Assembly: GCF_001989615.1 (NCBI RefSeq)
Contig: NZ_CP019067.1
Coordinates: forward strand, 1,426,001 to 1,490,000
Origin: Halorientalis sp. IM1011
Lineage (GTDB): Archaea; Halobacteriota; Halobacteria; Halobacteriales; Haloarculaceae
DNA: 64,000 nucleotides
Direction: 5' to 3'
Shown here piece after piece: positions 52,612 through 61,930 of this stretch. The stretch's first letter is position 1. Every line of letters begins with the position of its first letter. The position numbers and the translations under genes were made by a program. The notes beneath the pieces are model-generated. The model saw nothing but the letters and a program-made list of their open reading frames with translations. It did not search any database and was not told the DNA's origin.

Positions 52612-52679
52612 CCCCCGACGCTCGTTTTTGCCTGGGTCGGATCGAAACCGTTGAGCCGTCGCCGTGGCTCACACCGAGC

Positions 52680-53633
52680 GTGTCGCTGGTATCGGTACTG
52701 GGATCGGCGGTATTGCCGGTCGTGGCCGTCGCCGCGATCGGGTACGCGCTCGGCTGGACCAAGGACGTCGCCGTCGAACCGCTCTCCGATATCACGCTGT
52801 ACGTCCTCGCGCCGGCACTCGTCTTCTACAGTCTGGTGACGACCCCCATTTCGGGGCCAACGGTCGCACGGCTGTTCGCCGGCGTGGCGCTGTTCACCGT
52901 CGGGATGGTGGCGCTCGCGGAGGTGGTCGGGCGTGCGCTCGGCGAGGACGAACCCGTCCTCGGAGCGCTCGTCCTGACGAGCACGTTCTCGAACGCGGGC
53001 AACTACGGTATCCCGCTGTCGGCCTTTGCCTTCGGGGCCCTGGGGCGGAGTACGGCCGTCCTCTACATCGTCGCCCAGTCCGTGCTGATGTACACGGTCG
53101 GAGTCTACGTCGCCGCCCGCGGCGACGCCGGGTCGGCACTGGGCGCAGTCACGCGGGTCTTCCGGCTCCCGCTCGTCTACGCGCTTGCCGCCGCGGCCGT
53201 CGTCCGGGTGGGTGACCTCGCGCCGCCGACCGACACCGCCGTGATGGAGACGATCCGGCTCACCGGTGACGCCGCGATCCCCGTCATGTTGCTCATGCTC
53301 GGCATCCAGCTGGCGAACTCGAGCGGCGGGAGTTCCGTCGCACGGACGGCCCCGGCGAGCGCGCTCAAGCTACTGGTCGCGCCCGTCCTCGCCGCCGGCG
53401 TCGCCCTCGCCGTCGGGCTGACGGGGACGGTCGGCCGGGTGTTCGTCCTCGAATGCGCGATGCCGGCGGCGGTGACGCCGCTGATGCTGACGATCGAATT
53501 CGGATCCAGCGATACCACCGCGGGGATTTCGGCCGCGGACTACGTGAGCACGACGATCCTCGTCACCACGCTGGCGAGTCTGGTGACGCTGACCGGCCTG
53601 ATCGTGTTCTTGCAGACGGGAGTGATCCTCTAG
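52680..53633 (+). CDS. AEC family (auxin efflux carrier-like) transporter
   Basis: 317 residues with about ten hydrophobic helices. Typical AEC features are TLYVLAPALVFYSLVTTPIS, the crossover TSTFSNAGNYGIPLSAFAFG, and a second crossover with GDAAIPVMLLMLGIQLAN and AMPAAVTPLMLTIEFG. It probably exports an organic anion or similar solute, substrate unknown. The start is GTG at 52680, as the frame upstream has no better codon. Its stop overlaps that of the convergent MATE gene in a CTAG. Confidence 0.87.
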   Translation: MSLVSVLGSAVLPVVAVAAIGYALGWTKDVAVEPLSDITLYVLAPALVFYSLVTTPISGPTVARLFAGVALFTVGMVALAEVVGRALGEDEPVLGALVLTSTFSNAGNYGIPLSAFAFGALGRSTAVLYIVAQSVLMYTVGVYVAARGDAGSALGAVTRVFRLPLVYALAAAAVVRVGDLAPPTDTAVMETIRLTGDAAIPVMLLMLGIQLANSSGGSSVARTAPASALKLLVAPVLAAGVALAVGLTGTVGRVFVLECAMPAAVTPLMLTIEFGSSDTTAGISAADYVSTTILVTTLASLVTLTGLIVFLQTGVIL

Positions 53634-55075
53634 TCGTCGGTCGCGGCCGTGGGACTGCCCATCTCCGTCTCCTCACCGCCCTCGCCCTCGTCGTCGGTGA
53701 GGTCGGCCTCGCGCCAGGTGCCTCGCTTGAACCAGAGGTACGCGATGGTCGCGGCGAGGACGTTCGAGATGGCAAAGGAGGCCCAGACGCCGTTCGGGCC
53801 GTATATCTGCGCCCCGAACCAGGCGATCGGCAGGCGAATGAGCCCCAGCATGAGGATGGAGATACCGGCGGCAGTCAGCACCTTTCCGGCTCCGCGGAAC
53901 CCACCGCTGTATGCCCGCACAGCGCCGATACAGCCGAACGTGGGTGCGACAATCCGGAGGAAGTTCGCGCCCTCCGAGATCACCGCCGGGTCGTCCGAGA
54001 AGATACTCATCACCGCCGGTGCGACCGCGAAGGTCACGACGCCCAGCGCCGCGAGGATCACGAAGGAGGCCTTCGCGGCGAAGTGGTTGGCGGTCGCGGC
54101 GCGGTCGGGCTTGCCCGCGCCGATGTTCTGCCCAGTCATGGTCTCGACGCCCCGGTCGACCGCGATAGCGGGCATGAAGATCGTCGAGAATACCCGGACA
54201 CCCACGCCGAAGGCCGCCTCCACGGTGACGGAGAACGTCGCGACGATCACCAGCAACAGGTTGACCGACACCGCACGGCTGGTCCCCTCGACGGAGGCCG
54301 GCACCCCGATCCGCAGGAGACGGCGAGCGTAGGCCAGGTCGGGGACCATATCGCGGACGTTGATCTGGATGCCGCGCCGCCCGCCGATCATGATCGCGAC
54401 GCCGACGGCCATCGCCAGCCCGCGCGAGAAGACGGTCGCGATAGCCGCCCCCTGCACGCCGAGTTCGGGGAAGGGGCCCCAGCCGAAGATCAGGAACGGG
54501 TCCAGCGCGACGTTCAGGACCACGGTCCCGAGCATGACGAGCATGGGTGTGATCGTGTCGCCCGAGCCCCGCATCAGCGCGATGAACACGATGAACCCGA
54601 ACATGAAGGGCAGCCCGAGGGTGACGACCTCCATGTAGTCGGTCGCCGGGGGCAAGACCGGTCCGGAGGCCCCGATCAGCGACAGGAAGTCCCCGACGAC
54701 GAAGAAGCCGGCCAGCCCGAGCGTCGCCGAGAACAGCAGGGCGAAGGTCACCGTCTGGGAGGCTGCGTACTCGGCCTCGGCGGTCTCGTCGGCCCCGGTG
54801 TACTGGGCGACCAGCACGCTCCCCGCGACCGAGAGCCCCATCCCCAGCGAGATCAGCAGGAAGACGAGCGGAAAGCCGAAGGTGATCGCCGCCAGCGCCA
54901 CGGTACTGTACTGGCCGAGCCAGAACGTGTCCGCGAGGTTGTAGGTGACCTGCAACAGATTGGTGATGACGATCGGCAGGGAGAGATAGAACAGCGGCTT
55001 GGCGATGGGGCCGCTCGTCAGTTCCAGTTCCTCCTGGCCCACGAACAGACCGCTCAGGCGCTCGCGGATGCTCAT
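53630..55075 (-). CDS. MATE family efflux transporter
   Basis: 481 residues with twelve hydrophobic helices in two homologous halves. The N-terminal half begins GPIAKPLFYLSLPIVITNLLQVTYNLADTFWLGQYS, and the second half has GVPASVEGTSRAVSVNLLLVIVA. Sodium- or proton-driven export of cationic drugs or metabolites. The start codon overlaps the TetR stop by four bases (ATGA), so the two genes form one operon under the TetR protein's control. Confidence 0.93.
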   Translation of the reverse strand: MSIRERLSGLFVGQEELELTSGPIAKPLFYLSLPIVITNLLQVTYNLADTFWLGQYSTVALAAITFGFPLVFLLISLGMGLSVAGSVLVAQYTGADETAEAEYAASQTVTFALLFSATLGLAGFFVVGDFLSLIGASGPVLPPATDYMEVVTLGLPFMFGFIVFIALMRGSGDTITPMLVMLGTVVLNVALDPFLIFGWGPFPELGVQGAAIATVFSRGLAMAVGVAIMIGGRRGIQINVRDMVPDLAYARRLLRIGVPASVEGTSRAVSVNLLLVIVATFSVTVEAAFGVGVRVFSTIFMPAIAVDRGVETMTGQNIGAGKPDRAATANHFAAKASFVILAALGVVTFAVAPAVMSIFSDDPAVISEGANFLRIVAPTFGCIGAVRAYSGGFRGAGKVLTAAGISILMLGLIRLPIAWFGAQIYGPNGVWASFAISNVLAATIAYLWFKRGTWREADLTDDEGEGGEETEMGSPTAATDD

Positions 55076-55689
55076 TCGGGACCGACCTCCTGTGGTTCCC
55101 GGTCTGGGCCGTCGACCGTCAGCGTCCCCTCGATGTAGGCGGTGAGCATCCGGCGGGCACAGTCGGGGTCCTGCCCGACCGCGACCTGTTTCGTGCTCGC
55201 GCCGTCCAGCGCCGTCACCAGAAACCGGGCGGCGTCGTCGGGATCGATCCCGGAATCGATCGTTCCCGCCTCGATCCCGTCGTCGATGACAGCCCGGACC
55301 TCCCCGCGGAGGAACTCGCCGAACTGCTGGAGGCGGTCGCGGATCCCATCGTCGTAGGGGCCCTGCGCCTTCAGTTCGAGCAGGGCGGTCTTGAACGCCA
55401 CTCGCTCGTCGTCGTCCTCGACCGGCGGGTAGAGGACCGCGTCGACCAGCGCCCGCAGGCGCTCTGGTGCGGTCTCGCCCGCCGGGTCGCTCACGCGCTC
55501 GGTGAACCTGTCGTAGAGGAACTCCAGAAACGACTCCAGCAGTTCCCGTTTGCTGTCGTAGTGGTAGTGCAACGCCGCCTTGCTCAACTCGGCCTCGTCC
55601 GCGATGTCCTGCATCGTCAGATCGGCGTATCCGTGGGTGCAGAGCGCACGGTAGGTCGCCTCCATAATATCGTCGCGCGCGTCGCTCAT
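55072..55689 (-). CDS. TetR/AcrR family repressor of the MATE transporter
   Basis: 205 residues. An N-terminal HTH (IMEATYRALCTHGYADLTMQDIADEAELSKAALHYHYDSKRELLESFLEFLYDRF) is followed by a helical ligand-binding and dimerisation domain. First gene of a two-gene operon with the MATE exporter. A palindrome covering its own TATA box (55704-55717) suggests autorepression relieved by the exported compound. Confidence 0.92.
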   Translation of the reverse strand: MSDARDDIMEATYRALCTHGYADLTMQDIADEAELSKAALHYHYDSKRELLESFLEFLYDRFTERVSDPAGETAPERLRALVDAVLYPPVEDDDERVAFKTALLELKAQGPYDDGIRDRLQQFGEFLRGEVRAVIDDGIEAGTIDSGIDPDDAARFLVTALDGASTKQVAVGQDPDCARRMLTAYIEGTLTVDGPDREPQEVGPE

Positions 55690-55703
55690 CTACGCCGTCT
55701 TAC

Positions 55704-55720
55704 TGACTGTTCAGTCAAAA
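55704..55720 (-). promoter_or_regulatory. TetR operator overlapping the TATA box
   Basis: TGACTG-TT-CAGTCA (55704-55717) is a perfect 6-bp inverted repeat. On the minus strand the TATA-like TTTTGA (55715-55720) overlaps its edge, and the start codon at 55689 lies about 27 bases downstream. Binding there would block TATA recognition, as expected for an archaeal repressor site. Confidence 0.6.
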
Positions 55721-55834
55721 GCGTTGGGAACGCGCTGTGTGAGGGTTTCACACCTCACAGCAGCCGGTTCGGGAGCTGCATGCCGATGTGATCCGAGACA
55801 CGAGACTTATTCCGTTGACAGGACTGGTACCGAT

Positions 55835-57622
55835 ATGTTCCGCCGACTGGTCCTCGCGGGGGTGGTGGTAGTCTTGGGTGTCGGGGTGGCCGTTCAGCCT
55901 GCGGCCGCGATCCCACAGCAGACCGACAACGGAACCGCGTTCGAGGTGCGCGCGGCCAGCGACGAGATCCCGCTGGGCGGGAACGGGACGGAGTTGTACG
56001 TTTCAGGCCTGCCGGTGGGGACCCCGATCGAGATCACGGCGACTGGGATCGGATCGCCGACGCTGGGATCGATGATCGACGGCGACCCGACCGCAAACGG
56101 CGTCCGGACGACCGTACCGGCAAACGGCACGATCCCGGTGGCGAATCCGCCGATACTGGGATCCGGTGACTACGAGTTCACGGTCCAGCGCCTCGACACC
56201 GGTACGACGACGAGGGCTTCGATTACGGTGACCCACGAGGGCGGGTTTACCGCGGACTTCGCCCGAGACACGTACACGGGCACGCCCGAGAGCGTCGTCC
56301 CCGTCGATATCACGACGAACTACGACCGCGCGACGCTCCAGCTCGTCGACCCGAACTCCGACTACCGTGCGTCGGTGACCGTCGACGACGAAGACCGGAC
56401 CCACACGGTCTGGATCGACACGAGCGCGCCGACCAACGCGAGCGAACTATTCACCACGGAACTCGACGCCGAGGCGACCGACCGCAAGCGGACCGGGTAC
56501 CTGCCGGAACTGAACGGGACGTACAGACTCCGACTCGATCCACGGGTCTACGGGAACCGGAGCAACGCGGCGAACCTGACCATCTCGTCAGACGGACGGG
56601 CGCGGCCGACGGCGGACGAGGGGCAGATTTCGGCCGAGGCACTCTCGGACGAGTTCTCGACGAACGATCCGGGGAACTGGGCGTTCGTCCGGGTCGATGG
56701 CGTTCCCGACGGTGTCCCCGTCACCGCCGCCCTCAATAACCCACCGACCGGTTACTCGCAGGCGACGCTCGGGGCGATGCTCCGCGGCGAGCAGGTCGGT
56801 GACGACATCCGGACGATCCCCTACGAGAACGGGACGATCGAACTGTCAGCCATCCCCGCGATCCGGTGTCTGGGCGCGGACCTCTCGATCGAGGTCCAGC
56901 GTCTCGACACTGGTCAGACGGCGACGGCCGAGATCGCAACGACATACCACTCCTCGGTCACGGGCGTGATCCACCGAGAGAACTACACCGTCGCGTCCGG
57001 TAGCGTCCTGCCGATCACGCTCACGCGGGACTGCAACGAACTGACGCTCGAACTCACCCGGGTCGGATCGAACGCGTCCGCGTCGATAGGGCTCGCTGAC
57101 GACGCACCTATCGAACGCAACGAGACGCTCTGGCTCGACACGGCCGGGGCCGGGAACGCGAGCGGGCTGTTCCGATCCGCAGTCGGGACCGTGACTCGCA
57201 ACGCGACGACGAACTTCTCGGACGGCGCGCTCGCGCCCGGGACCTACCGGCTCCAGCTCACGTACGGCAGATACGAGCTGGATACCGCGACCCTCTCCGT
57301 GACGAACCAGTCGAGCGAGCAGTCGCCGTCGGGACCGATGCCTGATCCGCCCGAAACACCGCCCTCGACACCCAACACCATCGTGCCGCCGCCGGCGACC
57401 GACACGTCGACACCCGATCAAACCACGGGCGACCGAACCGTGACCGAACCCTCGTCCTCGAACCGCACCGCCGAGGGCAACGCACACCGGCCCGCCGGTA
57501 CCGAACCGTTCGGGACGACCGCTGCGACGACCGACGGCTCCGGCCCCGGGTTCGGTCCTGTCATAGCGGCACTGGCACTGGCGGCGCTCTCGATGCTCGC
57601 GGCTCGCAGAAACGACGACTGA
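55835..57622 (+). CDS. Secreted surface protein with two large repeats and PGF-CTERM
   Basis: 595 residues. Signal peptide (RRLVLAGVVVVLGVGVAVQPAAA) and two homologous regions of about 250 residues, each with VQRLDTG(T/Q), an acidic beta region and WIDTSAPTNASELF or WLDTAGAGNASGLF. A Pro/Thr/Ser linker and PGFGPVIAALALAALSMLAARR follow, an archaeosortase signal. At least ten N-x-S/T sequons suggest glycosylation. The repeats resemble the S-layer-like DUF7827 domains, which is a recollection rather than proof. The ATG at 55835 is 28 bases after a TTATT box. Probably a structural or adhesive surface protein. Confidence 0.78.
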   Translation: MFRRLVLAGVVVVLGVGVAVQPAAAIPQQTDNGTAFEVRAASDEIPLGGNGTELYVSGLPVGTPIEITATGIGSPTLGSMIDGDPTANGVRTTVPANGTIPVANPPILGSGDYEFTVQRLDTGTTTRASITVTHEGGFTADFARDTYTGTPESVVPVDITTNYDRATLQLVDPNSDYRASVTVDDEDRTHTVWIDTSAPTNASELFTTELDAEATDRKRTGYLPELNGTYRLRLDPRVYGNRSNAANLTISSDGRARPTADEGQISAEALSDEFSTNDPGNWAFVRVDGVPDGVPVTAALNNPPTGYSQATLGAMLRGEQVGDDIRTIPYENGTIELSAIPAIRCLGADLSIEVQRLDTGQTATAEIATTYHSSVTGVIHRENYTVASGSVLPITLTRDCNELTLELTRVGSNASASIGLADDAPIERNETLWLDTAGAGNASGLFRSAVGTVTRNATTNFSDGALAPGTYRLQLTYGRYELDTATLSVTNQSSEQSPSGPMPDPPETPPSTPNTIVPPPATDTSTPDQTTGDRTVTEPSSSNRTAEGNAHRPAGTEPFGTTAATTDGSGPGFGPVIAALALAALSMLAARRNDD

Positions 57623-57631
57623 TCGCCTGCG

Positions 57632-58087
57632 TTACTCCACGTCCAGCGTGAACTGCTCGTGTTCGCTGGCGGCGTTGAGCACGACGCTGGTGTTGGACTC
57701 CTTGATCTCGGGATCGACCAGCATCTCCTTGATCTGGTCGTTCATGCCGTCTGTGTCGGTGAACTTGCCGATGGCGATGATGTCGTAGTCGCCGGTGACC
57801 TCGTAGACCGAGATCATCTGTTTGTGTTCCTGCAGGCGGTCGGTCACGTCTGGCAGGGCCGACCCCTCGACTTTCAGCTGGACGACGGCGGTCACGTCGT
57901 AGCCCAGCGCGTCGTAGTCGACTTTGGGCGTGTACCCGGTGATGATCCCGTCTTCTTCGAGGTCTTTGAGGTGATTCGAGATGGTCGTGACGGACACGTC
58001 CAGTTCCTCGGCGAGGCTTCGCAAACTCGCACGGCCGTCGCCCAGTAGGGAATTCACCAACTTTCGGTCCAGATTTTCGTACGTCAT
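57632..58087 (-). CDS. lrp: Lrp/AsnC family regulator divergent from glnA
   Basis: 151 residues. [35 protein letters not shown] and RAM domain [42 protein letters not shown]. It is paralogous to the Lrp of the amt operon. Divergent from glnA across 127 bases, an arrangement I recall from other haloarchaea where Lrp controls glnA. Likely senses amino acids and sets glutamine synthetase expression. Confidence 0.9.
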   Translation of the reverse strand: MTYENLDRKLVNSLLGDGRASLRSLAEELDVSVTTISNHLKDLEEDGIITGYTPKVDYDALGYDVTAVVQLKVEGSALPDVTDRLQEHKQMISVYEVTGDYDIIAIGKFTDTDGMNDQIKEMLVDPEIKESNTSVVLNAASEHEQFTLDVE

Positions 58088-58214
58088 TATGTCTGAACAG
58101 ACGCCCCTCCCTTTAGAATTTTACGAATATGCAATTCCCCTCGATCTGACGGAAGACTTGCGCAAAGCAGCAGGGTTTTTGTATCTCGGGTCTACCGATC
58201 CGATGACGAGAAAG
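58088..58214. promoter_or_regulatory. lrp/glnA divergent promoter region
   Basis: For lrp, a TTCTAAAG box (complement of about 58110-58117) lies 27 bases before its start. For glnA, TTTTTGTA (58174-58181) predicts transcription beginning near 58204. Between them, GAATT (58116-58120) and AATTC (58133-58137) form a spaced inverted repeat, a candidate Lrp site. The open frame through this region, in phase with glnA, is not considered coding. Confidence 0.5.
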
Positions 58215-59588
58215 ATGACAAACCCGAACATCAAGGCTGACGGCGGGTTGACAGAGGACGCACAGGCAGTGGTAGACGAGATCGAGGAGAAAAACGTCGA
58301 CTTCCTCCGGCTCCAGTTCACGGACATTCTGGGGACCGTGAAGAACGTGAGCGTACCGGCCGAGCAGGCCGAGAAGGCCTTCAGCGAGGGGATCTACTTC
58401 GACGGCTCTTCGATCGAGGGGTTCGTCCGGATCCAGGAGTCGGACATGCGGCTCGTGCCGGACCCGGACACCTTCTCCGTTCTGCCGTGGCGTAACTCCG
58501 AGGAACACGCCAGCGCCCGACTCATCTGTGACGTCATCAACACCTCGACCGGCGAGCCCTTCGAGGGCGACCCCCGGTACGTTCTGAAGCAGGCCCTCGA
58601 ACGCGCCGAGGAACTGGGCTACACGGTCAACGCCGCACCGGAACCCGAGTTCTTCCTGTTCGAGGAGGACGAGGACGGCCGCGCGACGACCAAGACCAAC
58701 GACGCCGGCGGCTACTTCGACCTCGCACCCAAGGACCTCGCTTCCGACGTGCGCCGTGACATCATCTACGGCCTCGAGGAGATGGGCTTCGAGATCGAGG
58801 CCAGCCACCACGAGGTCGCCGAAGGGCAACACGAGATCAACTTCGAGTACGACGACGCCCTGACGACGGCCGACAACGTGGGGACCTTCCGGACGGTCGT
58901 GCGGGCCATCGCGGCCGAACACGACCTCCACGCCACCTTCATGCCCAAGCCGATCCCGAAGATCAACGGCTCGGGGATGCACACCCACATCTCGCTTTTC
59001 ACCGAGGACGGCGAGAACGCCTTCCACGACGGCGACGACGAGTTCGACCTGAGCGAGGAGGCAAAGCAGTTCACCGCCGGCATCCTCGAACACGCGCCCG
59101 CGCTGGCGGCCATCACGAACCCGACCGTAAACTCCTACAAGCGCCTGGTGCCCGGCTACGAGGCACCCGTCTACGTCGCCTGGTCGGACCGCAACCGCTC
59201 GGCGCTGATCCGCAAGCCGGCCGCCCGCATCCCGGCCGCCAGTCGGATCGAGGCGCGCTTCCCCGACCCGTCGTGTAACCCCTACCTCGCCTTCGCGGCG
59301 CTCATCCACGCCGGTCTCGACGGCATCGAGCGCGGGCTGGAGTGCCCCGACCCCGTCCGGGAGAACATCTACGACTTCGACGCGGAGAAACGCGAGGAGT
59401 ACGGCATCGAGACCCTCCCCGAGAACCTCGGCGAAGCCGTCGACGAACTCCAGGAAGACGAGACCGTCATGAACGCCCTTGGCGATCACATCGGCGAGAA
59501 GTTCGTCGAGGCCAAAGAGCAGGAGTACAAGGAGTACCTCGTCGACGTCTCCGAGTGGGAACTCGACCGCTACCTCGAGACGTTCTAA
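58215..59588 (+). CDS. glnA: Glutamine synthetase
   Basis: 457 residues, GSI type. It makes glutamine from glutamate, ammonium and ATP. Motifs are [28 protein letters not shown], the ATP-binding [12 protein letters not shown] and the glutamate-binding NRSALIRKP region. The [12 protein letters not shown] start at 58215 resembles known haloarchaeal GlnA N-termini. ATG 58203 is an alternative closer to the predicted TSS. It assimilates the ammonium produced by NirA or imported by Amt. Confidence 0.95.
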   Translation: MTNPNIKADGGLTEDAQAVVDEIEEKNVDFLRLQFTDILGTVKNVSVPAEQAEKAFSEGIYFDGSSIEGFVRIQESDMRLVPDPDTFSVLPWRNSEEHASARLICDVINTSTGEPFEGDPRYVLKQALERAEELGYTVNAAPEPEFFLFEEDEDGRATTKTNDAGGYFDLAPKDLASDVRRDIIYGLEEMGFEIEASHHEVAEGQHEINFEYDDALTTADNVGTFRTVVRAIAAEHDLHATFMPKPIPKINGSGMHTHISLFTEDGENAFHDGDDEFDLSEEAKQFTAGILEHAPALAAITNPTVNSYKRLVPGYEAPVYVAWSDRNRSALIRKPAARIPAASRIEARFPDPSCNPYLAFAALIHAGLDGIERGLECPDPVRENIYDFDAEKREEYGIETLPENLGEAVDELQEDETVMNALGDHIGEKFVEAKEQEYKEYLVDVSEWELDRYLETF

Positions 59589-59634
59589 CTGCGGCTCACT
59601 TTCGTTTTCGGTCGGCGGTAGGGCGACGCTTTAC

Positions 59635-60540
59635 TCATCCGAGAGCGGCATCGACGCGCGCGCCAGCCACCGGGACCGCCACCAGCGCCCCGATGACGAC
59701 CGCAACCGCGACCACGGTCCCCAGCGCCGGGAGGTCAAGCGCCGCGACGACCGCCAGGAGGCCACCGACGACCAGTATCCCTAGCACGACCGTCACCAGC
59801 GCCTCGCGACCCGAGCGAGCCCTGTCCGGAATCCGATCGCCGAGGGTCCACCACGCGGCGGTCGCGCCGAGCGAGGCACCCAGTCCGAACAGCAGGTACT
59901 CGGTCGGACCGACGGCGACCAGTCCGATCGCGGCCAGCACGCCCGCCGCCGGGAACGACCGGGCCGGCGTCGGGAAGTATCGAGTGACGACGAGAAGCAG
60001 CGCCACGCCCAGCGCGACCCCGACGAGGACGTCACCGAGGTAGTGGACGCCGACGACGACTCTGGACAGCGAGACGAGGACTGCGATCGTCGCGCCGGCG
60101 TACAGCGGTCGCCGATCGCTCTCGTCTGCGACCAGCCAGCCGAGGCCGCCGTAGACGGCGGTGCTACCGATGGCGTGCCCGCTCGGGAACCCGTAGCCGT
60201 CATCGACGGTCGCCCCTCGTACCAGCGGTCGGAGCGCGTCGGGGACGCCCGCGACCGCGACCGGCGTGCCGGCCCCGGGCGGACGCGGGAGCGCGAAGAC
60301 GTGTTTCAGAACTGTGACGAGCGCCAGCGCCGTGAATCCGAGGGCGACGACCTGGACGATCAGGGGTCGGTCCAGCCGGTCGCCGATGACGGGGGTCCGG
60401 TCGCCCAGCCAGTAGAGGACGGAGAACAGCAGGAAGTAGGTGGCCACGTCGCCCAGCAGTGTCACCAGTGCGAAGGCGGCGACGAGCGGGTCGGGCAGCG
60501 CGCCAAAGGCCTCGACGGCACCGGCGTCGCGGAGCGACAT
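59635..60540 (-). CDS. PAP2 superfamily membrane phosphatase
   Basis: 301 residues with about eight hydrophobic helices. The three PAP2 motifs are KHVFALPRP, FPSGHAIGST and SRVVVGVHYLGD (catalytic His in the last two). Likely a dephosphorylase of isoprenoid or lipid phosphates at the membrane face. The C-terminal third adds three helices beyond the core. The ATG at 60540 lies one base from the stop of the upstream BrkB-family gene, so the two are co-transcribed. Confidence 0.88.
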   Translation of the reverse strand: MSLRDAGAVEAFGALPDPLVAAFALVTLLGDVATYFLLFSVLYWLGDRTPVIGDRLDRPLIVQVVALGFTALALVTVLKHVFALPRPPGAGTPVAVAGVPDALRPLVRGATVDDGYGFPSGHAIGSTAVYGGLGWLVADESDRRPLYAGATIAVLVSLSRVVVGVHYLGDVLVGVALGVALLLVVTRYFPTPARSFPAAGVLAAIGLVAVGPTEYLLFGLGASLGATAAWWTLGDRIPDRARSGREALVTVVLGILVVGGLLAVVAALDLPALGTVVAVAVVIGALVAVPVAGARVDAALG

Positions 60541-60541
60541 C

Positions 60542-61819
60542 TCAGCTTCGGAACGATTCGACGGCGGCGCGCAGGCGGCCGGGCAGGCCGGCCACCGTGA
60601 TGCCGAGGCCGACAAGCACCATCAGCGTGTACAGGCCGAGCGTCGACAGCCAGATCACGAGCATCGCGAGGATGGCCCAGCCGCCGTCGAGGAAGTAGAA
60701 CGCGCCGATGGTCATGGCGGTGCCGTACAGCAAGACCAGGTACGGGCCCCACCCGGTCGCGTGACCGCGGCGCACGCGGCGGCGGACGTACCGTTCGAGG
60801 TCGTGTTCGATCTCCTCGCGGTGGACGGTCCGGTCGTCGATGTCCTCCTCGAACTCGTCGAGTTTCGAGCGGAGTTCGGCCAGTTCGGCCTCCACGTCGG
60901 ATTCCTCGTCCGGACCTGTCGCTGTCGCGTTCACGTCGGCACCGTCGTCGCCGTCGTCCGGCGCGTCCCCGTGTTCGTCGGACATACTCGCTCGTTGACC
61001 GATACCTCGTTGCGGTTCCTGTTGTAGTTGCCGGTTGCCATCGTCCCGGTCGGCCAGCACGGCGTTCAACACGGCACCCGAAAGCAAGACGAGCCCGCCG
61101 ACGTAGAACCACGTCACCAGCAAGAGGACGCCACCGATGACGCCGTACAGCTGAAATCCGCCCGCGTTCTGGGCGTAGATCCGGAAGCCGGAGCTCAGGA
61201 GTGCCCAGCCACCCCCCGCGAGGACGGCCCCGGGAACCGCCTCCCGGATCCCGACCGGCACGTCCGGGAGGATCACGTACAGCGGGAGGAACGTGATCGT
61301 CAGAGCCAGCGCCAGAATCGGGATCCCGAGCGCGGCCACGAGCCGATTCGGGAGGTAGCCGACGGCGACGTTGACGCCCGCCGCCACGCCGACACCGACG
61401 CCGACCGCCACCAGTGCGACGGTGGCGTCGACGACCTGATCGACGAGCGTACTCGACTCGGCGGTGCCGTACACCTGCCCGAAGGCCACGTTGAGGCCGC
61501 GAAACAGCTTCAGTGCCCCCCACACCAGTACCACCACCCCGGCGACGGTCGCACCGGCGCGCCCGCTCGCGCCCGTCAGCGACTCCAGCAGGATCTGTTC
61601 GCCCGACGGCGAGAGGATCGTGCCTAGCTGACCGACCACGCTCGCGGCCAGGGCGTCCCCACCGAGCGCCGTGGCGATCACGATCGCCAGCAAGAGGAGC
61701 GGCATCAGCGAGACGAACGTGTAGTAGGCGAGGCTGGCGGCCAGAAACGTGATCTGCTCTGATCGGGCGGCGGCGACGACGGCTCGCGCCACACCCGTCG
61801 CGTCTGCGTTCCGTGACAC
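60542..61819 (-). CDS. YihY/BrkB family membrane protein with extra C-terminal coiled-coil/TM domain
   Basis: 425 residues, GTG start at 61819 placed by a GATATT box 27 bases upstream. Residues 1-270 form a six-helix BrkB domain (LAYYTFVSLMPLLLLAIVIA, GALKLFRGLNVAFGQVYG, LLLVTWFYVGGLVLLSGAVLNA). Residues from about 279 begin MSDEHGDAP, pass through an acidic coiled coil (VEAELAELRSKLDEFEEDIDDR) and end in two or three helices. That second half looks like a separate small membrane protein fused in frame. An internal ATG at 60985 could also start it independently. Function unknown. Confidence 0.78.
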   Translation of the reverse strand: MSRNADATGVARAVVAAARSEQITFLAASLAYYTFVSLMPLLLLAIVIATALGGDALAASVVGQLGTILSPSGEQILLESLTGASGRAGATVAGVVVLVWGALKLFRGLNVAFGQVYGTAESSTLVDQVVDATVALVAVGVGVGVAAGVNVAVGYLPNRLVAALGIPILALALTITFLPLYVILPDVPVGIREAVPGAVLAGGGWALLSSGFRIYAQNAGGFQLYGVIGGVLLLVTWFYVGGLVLLSGAVLNAVLADRDDGNRQLQQEPQRGIGQRASMSDEHGDAPDDGDDGADVNATATGPDEESDVEAELAELRSKLDEFEEDIDDRTVHREEIEHDLERYVRRRVRRGHATGWGPYLVLLYGTAMTIGAFYFLDGGWAILAMLVIWLSTLGLYTLMVLVGLGITVAGLPGRLRAAVESFRS

Positions 61820-61930
61820 GACACTCACTTCGACCGCCTGTCCCAATATCGCATCGGAATAGCTACCGTTTCACGACAGGTCCGCTCGTGTGACCGAAAA
61901 CCCATTTAGGCCCGGGCCTGCACAACTGGT

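Noticed and set aside
58088-58214. N-terminal extension of glnA reading [11 protein letters not shown] and onward
   Set aside because: A clear TATA-like box lies inside it and known GlnA proteins start near the ATG at 58215.
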